From Ignavibacteriales bacterium (lineage in GTDB: Bacteria > Bacteroidota > Ignavibacteria > UBA10030): a DNA stretch of 64,000 bases. A program made the translations under genes and the position numbers. The notes beneath the pieces are model-generated. The model was not told the DNA's origin. It made no database searches and saw only the letters and a program-made list of their open reading frames with translations. Below, piece after piece: positions 47,206 through 56,033 of this stretch (position 1 is the stretch's first letter; each line of letters begins with the position of its first letter). Location of the stretch: the NCBI GenBank assembly GCA_026390575.1, contig JAPLFR010000002.1, positions 1 through 64,000 of the forward strand, given 5' to 3'.

Positions 47206-47289
47206 GCTCCTCACGGAACTTCTTCGTAATTTATTTTATAAATACTCTGTTCCCATGGAGCCCAATTTTGGGCGAAGTTACTTCGTCCC
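47206..47289. repeat. Nested palindromic element upstream of the export gene
   Basis: The arms GCTCC (47206-47210) / GGAGC (47257-47261) enclose GGAAC / GTTCC (47215-47219 and 47249-47253) around an ATTTAT/ATAAAT core. A second hairpin GGGCGAAG / CTTCGTCCC (47270-47289) follows, and GCCCAATTTTGGGC overlaps both. It lies between rfbB and the SLBB gene, 26 bp from the start of the latter, so it would be in its leader. It could be a mobile palindrome or a leader structure. Confidence 0.55.
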
Positions 47290-47318
47290 TACGTTTTTCT
47301 CCTCAACTACTCATATAC

Positions 47319-48359
47319 TCATCGGCTCGTCTTCTTCTGTCCCACTATTTCTCTGCCGCCATACAACATTTGATAATAGTTCTGGTATTCACCGCTGATT
47401 ATCCGTTCCCACCATGGTTTATTGTCGACGAACCATTTTATTGTTTCTGCGATACCGCGCTCGAACGTGTATTCAGGTTTCCATCCAAACTCATTTTGAA
47501 TTTTACTGGAATCAATCGCGTACCGGCGATCATGCCCAAGACGATCCTCAACATACGTTATGAGAGATTCTGGTTTTCCAAGATTCTGCAGAATCAATTT
47601 TACAATTTCAATATTCGGTTTCTCATTGTTCCCGCCAATATTATACACTTCACCAACGCGCCCTCGATGCAGTACCGTGTCGATTGCCGAACAATGGTCT
47701 CGTACATGCAGCCAATCACGTACATTCATTCCATCCCCATAGACCGGCAACGGCCTATCGCTGAGTGCGTTTGCAATCATCAATGGAATCAGTTTCTCTG
47801 GAAATTGATAAGGCCCGTAATTGTTTGAACAGCGCGTCACGACGATGGGTATGCCAAATGTATGATGGTATGCTAACGCCAGCATATCCGCGGATGCTTT
47901 ACTTGCCGAGTATGGACTATTCGGATGTAACGATGTTCCTTCGGTGAATAAACCAGTTGTTCCGAGTGATCCATACACTTCATCCGTAGAAACTTGTAGA
48001 AATCGTTTCATCTTCAATTCCTTGGCAACTTCCAACAGAACATGTGTGCCCGCTATATTTGTGTGCACAAATTCCGAAGCACCAAGAATACTTCGATCTA
48101 CATGCGATTCAGCAGCAAAGTTGACAATAACGTCAATTTCGTACCGCACCACACACATTTGTACTCTGGTCTTGTCGCAAATATCACCTTTTTCAAACGC
48201 GTAACGCGGATCCTTATCGATACCAGTCAAGTTTTCAAGGTTGCCTGCATAAGTGAGCTTATCAAGATTGATAACACGGTACTCGGGATATTTTTGCAGG
48301 ATGAACCGAATAAAATTGCTTCCGATGAATCCTGCGCCGCCTGTAACGAGTACATTCAT
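47319..48359 (-). CDS. rfbB: dTDP-glucose 4,6-dehydratase
   Basis: A 346-residue extended SDR. The NAD loop is VTGGAGFIGSNFIRF, the catalytic STDEVYG contains the Asp-Glu pair typical of RmlB, and the Tyr-Lys pair is in PYSASKASADML. RCSNNYGPYQFPEKLIPLMI is diagnostic. It makes dTDP-4-keto-6-deoxyglucose, the precursor of 6-deoxy sugars. It is followed on the operon by the export gene; rmlA and rmlD are not in the window. Confidence 0.96.
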   Translation of the reverse strand: MNVLVTGGAGFIGSNFIRFILQKYPEYRVINLDKLTYAGNLENLTGIDKDPRYAFEKGDICDKTRVQMCVVRYEIDVIVNFAAESHVDRSILGASEFVHTNIAGTHVLLEVAKELKMKRFLQVSTDEVYGSLGTTGLFTEGTSLHPNSPYSASKASADMLALAYHHTFGIPIVVTRCSNNYGPYQFPEKLIPLMIANALSDRPLPVYGDGMNVRDWLHVRDHCSAIDTVLHRGRVGEVYNIGGNNEKPNIEIVKLILQNLGKPESLITYVEDRLGHDRRYAIDSSKIQNEFGWKPEYTFERGIAETIKWFVDNKPWWERIISGEYQNYYQMLYGGREIVGQKKTSR

Positions 48360-48362
48360 TGA

Positions 48363-48842
48363 TTAATCCATTTGAAAAGGTGAATGAGGATCGCTTTCAT
48401 GTCGAATTTCATCCACAGGTCCTTTGCGTTCCTTACCTGCGTAGAGTCTGTTCGGGAGATTGATTACCCACCCTGGTTTTGGTCCAATATTTCTATAGGC
48501 ATGGACCACACCGGCTGGAACTATCACAGCTTGTGGCTTCTGCTCACCGGCATCAAATACCATCTTTTGTCCAAATGAAGGTGAATCTTTTCGCGCATCC
48601 CATAAATAGATTCGAAATGTTGATGGTCCGATAAAGCAAAAAAAATCTGCCTGGTCTTCGTGTTCGTGCGGTCCACGTGCAACACCTGGTTCTGTCTGCG
48701 AGATATAAGACATTGCAGGAAGAAATTCTTGAGCAATGATATCGCTTCGGAATAATTCCATCAGCCAGCCACGATTATCTTGATATTTCGACAAATCGCG
48801 GATGATTACATCGTGAATTTTACCGGTTTTGTAATTCATCAT
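48363..48842 (-). CDS. dTDP-4-dehydrorhamnose 3,5-epimerase-like protein
   Basis: The ATG at 48842 has GGAGAG just upstream and gives 159 residues; a frame extension to 48887 lacks a ribosome site. It has a cupin fold with DNRGWLMELFRSD and GVARGPHEHEDQADFF, where RGPHEHE takes the place of the RGLHYQ block of RmlC with its catalytic His. VIVPAGVVHAYRN matches the RmlC exit strand. It differs enough that 3,4-ketoisomerase or epimerase activity cannot be decided. It starts three bases before rfbB, so the two work on the same dTDP-sugar. Confidence 0.88.
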   Translation of the reverse strand: MMNYKTGKIHDVIIRDLSKYQDNRGWLMELFRSDIIAQEFLPAMSYISQTEPGVARGPHEHEDQADFFCFIGPSTFRIYLWDARKDSPSFGQKMVFDAGEQKPQAVIVPAGVVHAYRNIGPKPGWVINLPNRLYAGKERKGPVDEIRHESDPHSPFQMD

Positions 48843-49076
48843 ATTCTCTCCAATAATGAAATCTACAAAAGAATGCCCGTATTTCAAAACCCGGCATCTG
48901 AGTACGCTTTGTCTAATAGAGGAAAAATATAACTCGCCCCTTTAGAGATGAATCTAAAGGTTCAATGTAATATCAGAAGTACTACGAACGCAGTAACAAT
49001 GGAAGGATTCGATAACCTTTTAATAATTTTTGTTGATGAGAAACTACAGAATTAATTTTCAAATGTCAACGCTTTA

Positions 49077-50729
49077 CTACATTCGCTCGGGAGCGGAAAT
49101 TCCGAGAATTTTACATCCGTTTGCGATTACTGTCTTTGTGGCAAGGCAGAGCGCAAGCCGTGCTTTTGCAATATCCAACTCTGGTATGACAATACGGTGC
49201 TCATGATAAAATCGATGAAATGCGGTTGCGACATCCTGCAAATACGTCGTCAGCCGATGCGGTTCAAAATTCATCGCGCAGGATTCAACAGTCTCAGGAA
49301 AATCAAGGAGCAGTTTAGACAGTGCAATTTCTGCAGGTCCCTTGAGCAAGCTATACTCGATGCCTGTAAGGGCATTTGTTGCGTTCAACGTTCCTTGTTC
49401 CTCCGCAAATCGAAGAATGCTGGCGATTCGGGCATGAGCATATTGCAAGTAATAAACCGGATTTTTCTCCGATTGCTCTTTGGCAAGATTCAAATCAAAC
49501 TCCAAGTGGCTGGATGTAGAACGCATCAAAAAGAAGAAACGTACTGCGTCTGATCCGACTTCATCTATTAATTCATCAAGCGTTACAAAGTTCGCAAGCC
49601 GCTTGGACATTTTAACTTGTTCGCCATCGCGCATAAGCGTTACGAATTGGTGAATGACTACCTTTACCTTTTCAGGATCGTAGCCAAGCGCTTTCACTCC
49701 GGCAAGAACATCAGGAATTGTAGCAATATGGTCTGCACCAAAGACATCCACAATAAGTTCGAAGCCGCGCCGAAACTTTTCCCGATGGTATGCAATATCC
49801 GGTAAGCGGTACGTTGGCTCGCCGGTGGACTTGACAATAACGCGATCCTGGTCAAGTCCCAATGCACTCGTCTTCAACCAGACAGCCCCGTCTTGATCGT
49901 ACGCAAGCCCTTTATTGCGAAATTCTTCAATTACTTCCTGAATCATTCCGCTTTTGTAGAGCGAATCCTCATTGAAGAAAATATCATGCACAACACCCAT
50001 TCTTGCGAGCACTTTCTTAATTGCTGTAAACAATTCCTGTTCTGCAAATTCTTTACATAGTGCCAATGCTTCTTCTAATGACATCGTTACGATGGAATCG
50101 CTGCGATCTTTCTTTAAATCATCTGCAATTTCACAGATATAGTCGCCTTGATAACCATCTTCTGGGAATAGGAACGAAGAATCGAACAACTGCCGGTACC
50201 GCGCATACGTTGATTCTGCAAGCATGCGCATCTGGCGGCCTGCGTTGTTGTAATAATATTCTCGCGTAACATCATGTCCCGTCCACACAAGCAGATTTGC
50301 AATCGTGTCGCCAACCGCTGCTTGGCGGCCATGACCAACGCTTAAAGGTCCGGTTGGATTCGCGCTCACATACTCCACCTGTGTCTTCTTCCCGTTGCCT
50401 ATATTCTTTTTCCCAAACGTTTCTGCATGTTTGAGGATAGCGCCAATCTGTGCAGTGAAGAATTCTTCCGTGAAACGAAAATTAATAAACCCCGGTCCAG
50501 CAATTTCAATGTTCGAGACAGAGTTCGGCTCTACTTCGAGCTTGTTAATAATTTCCTGCGCCACTGCGCGCGGATTTTTCTTTACCGCCTTCGCCAGCAG
50601 CATTGCGATATTCGTTGTGATATCGCCGTGTGCTTCATCTTTCGGCTTTTCGAACGTCAACGTTGCAACACCGTCGTACGAAAGTGAAGCAAGCGCTACG
50701 CCAAATTTTTCCGTCAGATACCTCTTCAT
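49077..50729 (-). CDS. argS: Arginyl-tRNA synthetase
   Basis: A 550-residue class I synthetase. The N-terminal Arg_tRNA_synt_N domain is followed by the HIGH-like VSANPTGPLSVGHGRQ and the KMSK-like MSKRLANFVT. The C-terminal DALR anticodon-binding domain ends ILGISAPERM. Its length is normal for the family. It charges tRNA-Arg with arginine. The ATG overlaps the rsfS stop by four bases, so the two are coupled. Confidence 0.97.
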   Translation of the reverse strand: MKRYLTEKFGVALASLSYDGVATLTFEKPKDEAHGDITTNIAMLLAKAVKKNPRAVAQEIINKLEVEPNSVSNIEIAGPGFINFRFTEEFFTAQIGAILKHAETFGKKNIGNGKKTQVEYVSANPTGPLSVGHGRQAAVGDTIANLLVWTGHDVTREYYYNNAGRQMRMLAESTYARYRQLFDSSFLFPEDGYQGDYICEIADDLKKDRSDSIVTMSLEEALALCKEFAEQELFTAIKKVLARMGVVHDIFFNEDSLYKSGMIQEVIEEFRNKGLAYDQDGAVWLKTSALGLDQDRVIVKSTGEPTYRLPDIAYHREKFRRGFELIVDVFGADHIATIPDVLAGVKALGYDPEKVKVVIHQFVTLMRDGEQVKMSKRLANFVTLDELIDEVGSDAVRFFFLMRSTSSHLEFDLNLAKEQSEKNPVYYLQYAHARIASILRFAEEQGTLNATNALTGIEYSLLKGPAEIALSKLLLDFPETVESCAMNFEPHRLTTYLQDVATAFHRFYHEHRIVIPELDIAKARLALCLATKTVIANGCKILGISAPERM

Positions 50730-51154
50730 TCTGTTTCCATGTGTTGCTTCTTGATCGGTTTTCGGAGAGTCGCGCGGCGTTTATGTGCTACCGGCTTTGG
50801 AGCCTCTAATGGATCTTGCACTTCTGTTCTCTTCGCATCGCCCCAGAGACGATCAAGGTTGTAAAACGATCTTTCTTCTTTATGAAAAACGTGCACCACT
50901 ACGTCAACATAATCCAAGACAATCCAGCGCAATGCATGATAACCCTCTTGGTGCCATACGCGCTCGCCAAGAGTTTCCATTCCATCCTGCACTGAATCGG
51001 CGATCGCTTTCACTTGTGTATCTGAGTCTGCCGAACAAATCACGAAAAAGTCTGTTGCGCTTGTGAGCTTTTTCAAGTCTAAAATCACAATATCGATTGC
51101 TTTCTTTGAAATCATCAAGTCGGCAATTCGTTTTGCTAATGTACGTGCAGTCAA
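50726..51154 (-). CDS. rsfS: Ribosomal silencing factor RsfS
   Basis: A 142-residue Iojap-family protein (DLKKLTSATDFFVICSADSDTQVKAIADSV, HQEGYHALRWIVLDYVDVVVHVF). It binds L14 on the 50S subunit and blocks subunit joining under starvation. The C-terminal ~35 residues are a basic tail rich in Arg and Lys, longer than in many relatives. Four-base overlaps on both sides (LytR_C before, argS after) make a tight operon. Confidence 0.95.
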   Translation of the reverse strand: MTARTLAKRIADLMISKKAIDIVILDLKKLTSATDFFVICSADSDTQVKAIADSVQDGMETLGERVWHQEGYHALRWIVLDYVDVVVHVFHKEERSFYNLDRLWGDAKRTEVQDPLEAPKPVAHKRRATLRKPIKKQHMETE

Positions 51155-51699
51155 TGTATTTTCCTTTCAGTGGATGACTGAAACGCTTTAAGTCTGGAAT
51201 AATCTTTTCCTATCACGACAGTGATATCAAGATAACGTGTGCGGTCGATTTTCTGGAATATTTTATCCTGGGAAACTCCAAGCATTGTTGCGAGCTTCCT
51301 TGCAGCATCCAAGTTGCCAGAACGATCAAGAATAATAGTGCGTTCTTCAACTTCGTTATTATTTCTCTTCATCTCGACAACATCATATCCTTGTGTACGG
51401 AGGACATTCGTCAAGTGCTGCGCTGCTCTCATACTTCCTGCGCCATCCAACACTTCTACTTCGAGTGCCCGGTTGTTCACAACCGGGATGTATCCACCTT
51501 CCTCACTTCCAGTATTACTTCTTCTGTTTGCTAGTACATAGATCGCAAGAAAGAATGCGACGCTCAGAACGATAAGCGTACCCTTCATTATCTTCCCGCG
51601 CAATGCAGTCAGTCGTTGGTTTTTGTGAACACGTTCACTTGATGCTGAAGATTCAACGTCTGGGTGGATAGTAGTGTTGGAATGCTCGGCTTGCTTCAT
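51151..51699 (-). CDS. LytR C-terminal domain membrane protein
   Basis: The ATG at 51699 has AGG five bases upstream and gives 182 residues. A cytoplasmic N-terminal segment and one membrane helix (about 38-56) lead to a LytR_C domain (about 74-180: VEVLDGAGSMRAAQHLTNVLRTQGYDVV ... TIILDRSGNLDAARKLATMLG). This domain binds cell wall or envelope components in LytR-CpsA-Psr proteins, but the catalytic LCP domain is absent. It precedes rsfS, a conserved order in many bacteria. Confidence 0.88.
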   Translation of the reverse strand: MKQAEHSNTTIHPDVESSASSERVHKNQRLTALRGKIMKGTLIVLSVAFFLAIYVLANRRSNTGSEEGGYIPVVNNRALEVEVLDGAGSMRAAQHLTNVLRTQGYDVVEMKRNNNEVEERTIILDRSGNLDAARKLATMLGVSQDKIFQKIDRTRYLDITVVIGKDYSRLKAFQSSTERKIH

Positions 51700-51790
51700 T
51701 CCTGCCTGACAAAAAAAGAACCGAGAAAGCTGACAGCAAGCCATTCAGCCTGACCCGGTTCACTTCGAGACACTCGTTTTAACTTGCGGT

Positions 51791-52291
51791 TCAGTGACTC
51801 TCCTCCTCATCGATTCGATCGTACATCGGCATAAAACCAAATCTATCGTAGTTATTGAGCCAATACATTGCGGGTAATTGCCGGTATTGAATTTGGAGCA
51901 GCATGTTTTTACTTGGCCGATAATTTAATTCTGCTCTCGATAAATAAATCCCTGAAATATCTTTTGCGAAACTGCCGCCAAGACTATTGAACGGCGAGTG
52001 CACTAAACTCACATCAAACTGAACGGAAAGCGGATTCGAAATCTGATACGCAATGTTGCTCGTCAGTTCGCCAAGTGAATAACCTTTGCCGCCGGAGGTT
52101 GTGTAGCTGAGTGAATAACTATTGTGAATAGTGAATCGGCTTGGATCAATCCATCCGAAAAGCAATCCATCATCCGAACGAAGCAATGATTCTCCAGCCG
52201 AAGATCTCGCTTCCGGTTGAGATCTGAATTGGCCTATAGCTATCGCACTAAAGACCAAAACTACTGCTGTTGTTTTCAAGAGGATTTTCAT
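51791..52291 (-). CDS. Small secreted protein of unknown function
   Basis: A 166-residue protein with a signal peptide (MKILLKTTAVVLVFSAIAIG). The mature part alternates hydrophobic and polar residues (NIAYQISNPLSVQFDVSLVH, SKNMLLQIQYRQLP), suggesting a short outer-membrane beta structure. No catalytic motif and no T9SS tail. It lies 92 bp upstream of the LytR_C gene on the same strand and may share its transcript. Confidence 0.78.
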   Translation of the reverse strand: MKILLKTTAVVLVFSAIAIGQFRSQPEARSSAGESLLRSDDGLLFGWIDPSRFTIHNSYSLSYTTSGGKGYSLGELTSNIAYQISNPLSVQFDVSLVHSPFNSLGGSFAKDISGIYLSRAELNYRPSKNMLLQIQYRQLPAMYWLNNYDRFGFMPMYDRIDEEESH

Positions 52292-52576
52292 TGCACACCT
52301 TCTTTTCTGAAATAATTGTACTCAAAACTGGAGTGATTGTCAAGGTTACAACTCTCCTCTAAGAAAGACGAAATCGATTACTAGGTTGTTCCGCATCAGA
52401 AGATAAAATGTTCATTGATGAATAAAACAACACTGCCGTATCATACTGTGTTTATGAAGAAAAATCAAGAAGGATCCTCAGCATGCAGAGCAACATCGCG
52501 GCAATGGAGTTTTTTTGTTTTAAGACCACCTTTCAGTATATTTTTTTATGAAATTATTTTACGCAAGTGCTCAAGA

Positions 52577-53845
52577 ATGAAAAAGCAATTAGAACCATGG
52601 CGCAGGAATCTGTACATCATCTGGACTTCACAATTCCTGGCGATGATGGGGATGAACCTCGTAGTCCCCTTCCTTCCATTCTATATCCGAGAACTCGGCG
52701 TCACCGATCCTGAAGTAATTGCAAGTTGGAGCGGACTTGTTTATGCAGGGCCATTCTTTCTTTCCTTCTTTTTCACACCATTATGGGGAATGATGGGCGA
52801 TAAGTACGGCCGCAAGTCCATGACTGTCCGTGCAATTTTTGGATTAGCAATTTCTCAAGCGCTTATTGGTTTCTCTCCAAACGTTGAGATGCTTTTTTTC
52901 TTTCGGATGGTTCAAGGAGCATTGAGCGGTTTCGTAGCTTCAGCGCTTGCACTTGTATCCGAAACGACTCCGCGAGAAAAGTCAGGTTACGCAATTGGCA
53001 TTTTGCAAACAGCTTCTGCCGGCGGCACTGTCATTGGACCGCTCGTTGGGGGCACACTTGCAGATATGTTTGGTTATCGCCCGCTCTTTTTTATTGTTGC
53101 CGCGATATGCGCTCTTTCAGGTATTGTTGTTGTAAAATATGTGCGGGAGACACATGAGCAGCGCGTCGAATCGGTTTCATTTCATATGCTGATTGACAAC
53201 TATCGCTATGCGCTTCGCTCAAGACCTATTCGGATCGCGCTCGGCATTATTCTACTTTCGCAGGCCGCTATTCTTATGATACAGCCAATATTTTCTTTGT
53301 ACGTCGATTCGTTAGAGATAAACAAGGAATATCTTGCAACAATTTCTGGAGCAATATTTTCTACGACAGGTCTAGCAATGGTCATCTCGGCACCATGGTG
53401 GGGAAAACGAAACGATGCGAAAAGTTATAAGAAAAACCTCTCCATTGCCATCATCGGTTCCGCGGCGGCATTCGCCGCACAGGGATTGGTGACGCAAGCG
53501 TATCAACTCATTTTTCTTCGAGCACTCCAGGGACTTTTTATGGGAGGATTACTTCCAACTCTCTATTCGTACGTGACAAAGAATTCATCTAACGAACGCC
53601 GCGGCGGTATTATCGGTATTGCGTCCAGCTTCAGCGTTCTCGCAGCAATGATTGGGCCGCCCTTAGGCGGATTGATCGCTGCAGAAGTGGGATTAAGGGA
53701 AAACTTTTTTATCACCGGCGGCATTTTATTTTCTGCCGTCATTCTCGTCCGATTATTCTTTGTTGATATGCACGGCAATGATGGATTGCCATCAACTGAC
53801 GCTGCCAATGTTGCCGAAGTGGAAATGTTAGAAGAGGCAAGTTGA
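52577..53845 (+). CDS. Major facilitator superfamily transporter
   Basis: The ATG at 52577 gives 422 residues with MKKQLEPWRRNLYIIWTSQFL at the N-terminus and 12 predicted helices. The frame extends another 54 codons upstream but those residues look non-coding. GDKYGRKSM is the MFS loop 2-3 motif. The closest families are drug/multidrug efflux carriers of the TetA/MdtG kind; the substrate is unknown. It stands alone on the plus strand. Confidence 0.9.
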   Translation: MKKQLEPWRRNLYIIWTSQFLAMMGMNLVVPFLPFYIRELGVTDPEVIASWSGLVYAGPFFLSFFFTPLWGMMGDKYGRKSMTVRAIFGLAISQALIGFSPNVEMLFFFRMVQGALSGFVASALALVSETTPREKSGYAIGILQTASAGGTVIGPLVGGTLADMFGYRPLFFIVAAICALSGIVVVKYVRETHEQRVESVSFHMLIDNYRYALRSRPIRIALGIILLSQAAILMIQPIFSLYVDSLEINKEYLATISGAIFSTTGLAMVISAPWWGKRNDAKSYKKNLSIAIIGSAAAFAAQGLVTQAYQLIFLRALQGLFMGGLLPTLYSYVTKNSSNERRGGIIGIASSFSVLAAMIGPPLGGLIAAEVGLRENFFITGGILFSAVILVRLFFVDMHGNDGLPSTDAANVAEVEMLEEAS

Positions 53846-53906
53846 AATGTCAAAGAACAATACTTCATAGATCAAAGAAAATATTCTTCTCGTTGACTTC
53901 TCCGCG

Positions 53907-55799
53907 CTATTCTTCCAATGTCATAATATCCTTCGGTTCTTGACCCAATGCCCTCGCTTTGAGTACCCGGCGCATAATTTTCCCGCTTCGGGTTTTTGGT
54001 AAAGAATCAACAAACTCGATATGTTCTGGTTTTGCAATTGGTCCCATCTCATGTGAAACGTGGTGGCGGAGTTCTTCGATAAGTTTATCACTTTTTTCAA
54101 TTCCGGTTTTCAAAATAACGTACGTATAAATCGCATTTCCTTTCACTTCGTGCGGCAAACCGATTGCAGCTGCTTCAGCGACTGCTGGATGGCTTCCAAG
54201 CGCACTCTCAATCTCAGCTGTGCCCAATCGATATCCAGAGACTTTGATGACATCATCCACACGGCCGATGACCCAGTAATATCCATCTTCATCGCGTTTT
54301 GCCGAGTCTCCTGTCAGATACACACCGGGGAATTTGCTCCAGTATTGATTGACATACCGATCCGGATCTTTATAAATCGTACGCATCATTGCCGGCCAAG
54401 GGGTCTTAATCACAAGGAATCCTTCTTCATTTGGGCCAACCGGTTTTCCCTCCTCGTTGTAAATGTCCATCTTTAATCCAGGAAATGGACGCGTACCAGA
54501 TCCTGGTTTTAGCGGTACAACAGGCGTTGGAGTGATCATAAACATCCCTGTCTCTGTCTGCCACCATGTATCCATTATCGGACATTTCCCTTTGCCGATG
54601 ACGCGGTGGTACCATTTCCATGCTTCAGGATTAATTGGCTCACCGACAGAACCAAGCAATCTGAGAGATGAAAGATCATGGCGGTTTGGCCATGCTTCAC
54701 CGAAACGCATCAGACCTCGAATGGCTGTCGGAGCCGTGTAGAGAATATTGATGCCATAGCGCTCAATCATCTGCCACCAACGATTTGGAAATGGATACGC
54801 CGGTGCTCCTTCATACATAAATGACGTAGCGCCATTTAAGAGCGGTCCATAGACTATATAACTGTGTCCAGTGATCCAGCCCGGATCAGCCGCGCACCAG
54901 TATCGATCTTCTTCTTTAATATCGAAAACGTACTTGAGCGTCGCGTAGGTGCCGACCATATATCCGCCATGTGTGTGAAGAATGGCTTTCGGTTTGCCGG
55001 TTGTACCAGAAGTATAGAGAAGAAAAAGGGGATCTTCGGCATCTACTTTTTCAATGTTGCACTGACTATTTGCGATCGGAAGAGCCATCAACTCATGAAA
55101 CCACATATCGCGTCCCGATTCCATATTGACCGGCTCGCCTGTCCGCTTTACAACCAAAACACTTTCAACACTTGCCGCACGTTGCAATGCTTCGTCCGCG
55201 ATTGCTTTCAGCGGAACTATCTTGCCTCGCTGGTACGATCCATCTGCGACAATCAATATTTTGGAGTGGCTATCTTCCAAACGTTCATGCAATGCCTCAA
55301 CAGTAAATCCTCCGTAGACAACTGAATGAACCGCTCCAATCCGCGCACACGCCAGCATACCAATGACAAGCTCAGGAATTCTTCCCATATATAATGTCAC
55401 GCGGTCGCCTTTTTGCACTCCGAGACTTTTCAGAACGTTCGCAAACTTGCATGTCTCACGGCGCAGAGCAAAGTAGGAGAATGAACGGAACTCGCCTTTT
55501 TCCCCTTCCCACATGAGGGCAAGCTTATTACGGTGGGCTGTTTTTGTATGCCGGTCCAGACAGTTGTACGCAATATTCGTTTTGCCTCCAACAAACCATT
55601 GATAGAATGGCTTCTTGGAATCGTCCAGGACTTTCGTCCATGGTTCAAACCAGTGCAGTTCACTTGCTTCCTTCGCCCAGAATCCTTCCAGGTTAATCTC
55701 CGCTTGTGCACTGATAGCTTCCCAGTCACGGGCACGTGCATTGATAATTGTATCATTTGATGGATAAAATATTTCGCCTGTCAGCTTTTGGTCTGCCAT
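53907..55799 (-). CDS. acs: Acetyl-CoA synthetase
   Basis: A 630-residue AMP-forming ligase. YTSGTTGKPK is the P-loop, DTWWQTETG carries the residues that close the acyl pocket, and PKTRSGKIMRRVL near the C-terminus holds the regulated lysine. It activates acetate to acetyl-CoA with ATP. The usual TETGG is TETGM here, so the acyl preference might be slightly shifted (acetate or propionate). It faces the MFS gene convergently with 61 bp between. Confidence 0.93.
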   Translation of the reverse strand: MADQKLTGEIFYPSNDTIINARARDWEAISAQAEINLEGFWAKEASELHWFEPWTKVLDDSKKPFYQWFVGGKTNIAYNCLDRHTKTAHRNKLALMWEGEKGEFRSFSYFALRRETCKFANVLKSLGVQKGDRVTLYMGRIPELVIGMLACARIGAVHSVVYGGFTVEALHERLEDSHSKILIVADGSYQRGKIVPLKAIADEALQRAASVESVLVVKRTGEPVNMESGRDMWFHELMALPIANSQCNIEKVDAEDPLFLLYTSGTTGKPKAILHTHGGYMVGTYATLKYVFDIKEEDRYWCAADPGWITGHSYIVYGPLLNGATSFMYEGAPAYPFPNRWWQMIERYGINILYTAPTAIRGLMRFGEAWPNRHDLSSLRLLGSVGEPINPEAWKWYHRVIGKGKCPIMDTWWQTETGMFMITPTPVVPLKPGSGTRPFPGLKMDIYNEEGKPVGPNEEGFLVIKTPWPAMMRTIYKDPDRYVNQYWSKFPGVYLTGDSAKRDEDGYYWVIGRVDDVIKVSGYRLGTAEIESALGSHPAVAEAAAIGLPHEVKGNAIYTYVILKTGIEKSDKLIEELRHHVSHEMGPIAKPEHIEFVDSLPKTRSGKIMRRVLKARALGQEPKDIMTLEE

Positions 55800-56033
55800 T
55801 GCATAGCCCCTTCCGAATTAGTTTATATGTATAAAAGTCGATGCTGAGTGATTGCAGTTCTCCAATATTTTTAGAACAATTACTATGGCTGCTTAATTCC
55901 TGAAAACCTTTTTAATTGCAATTATCCCTAAATGTTCTTTGTCCGGTTTTGATAAGTTGTATTGGCATTTTGTTGCAATTTGGAGAATACTCTAATAGAT
56001 TCAATAGCATTTTCTATTGAAGGATTAAGTTTT

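Noticed and set aside
52415-52576. N-terminal extension of the MFS transporter
   Set aside because: The extra residues are unlike a transporter N-terminus; the ATG at 52577 starts directly before the first helix.
55962-55978. Sigma-54-like TGGCAT...TTGCA upstream of polA
   Set aside because: The spacing between the GG and GC elements is one base short, and polA is a housekeeping gene.
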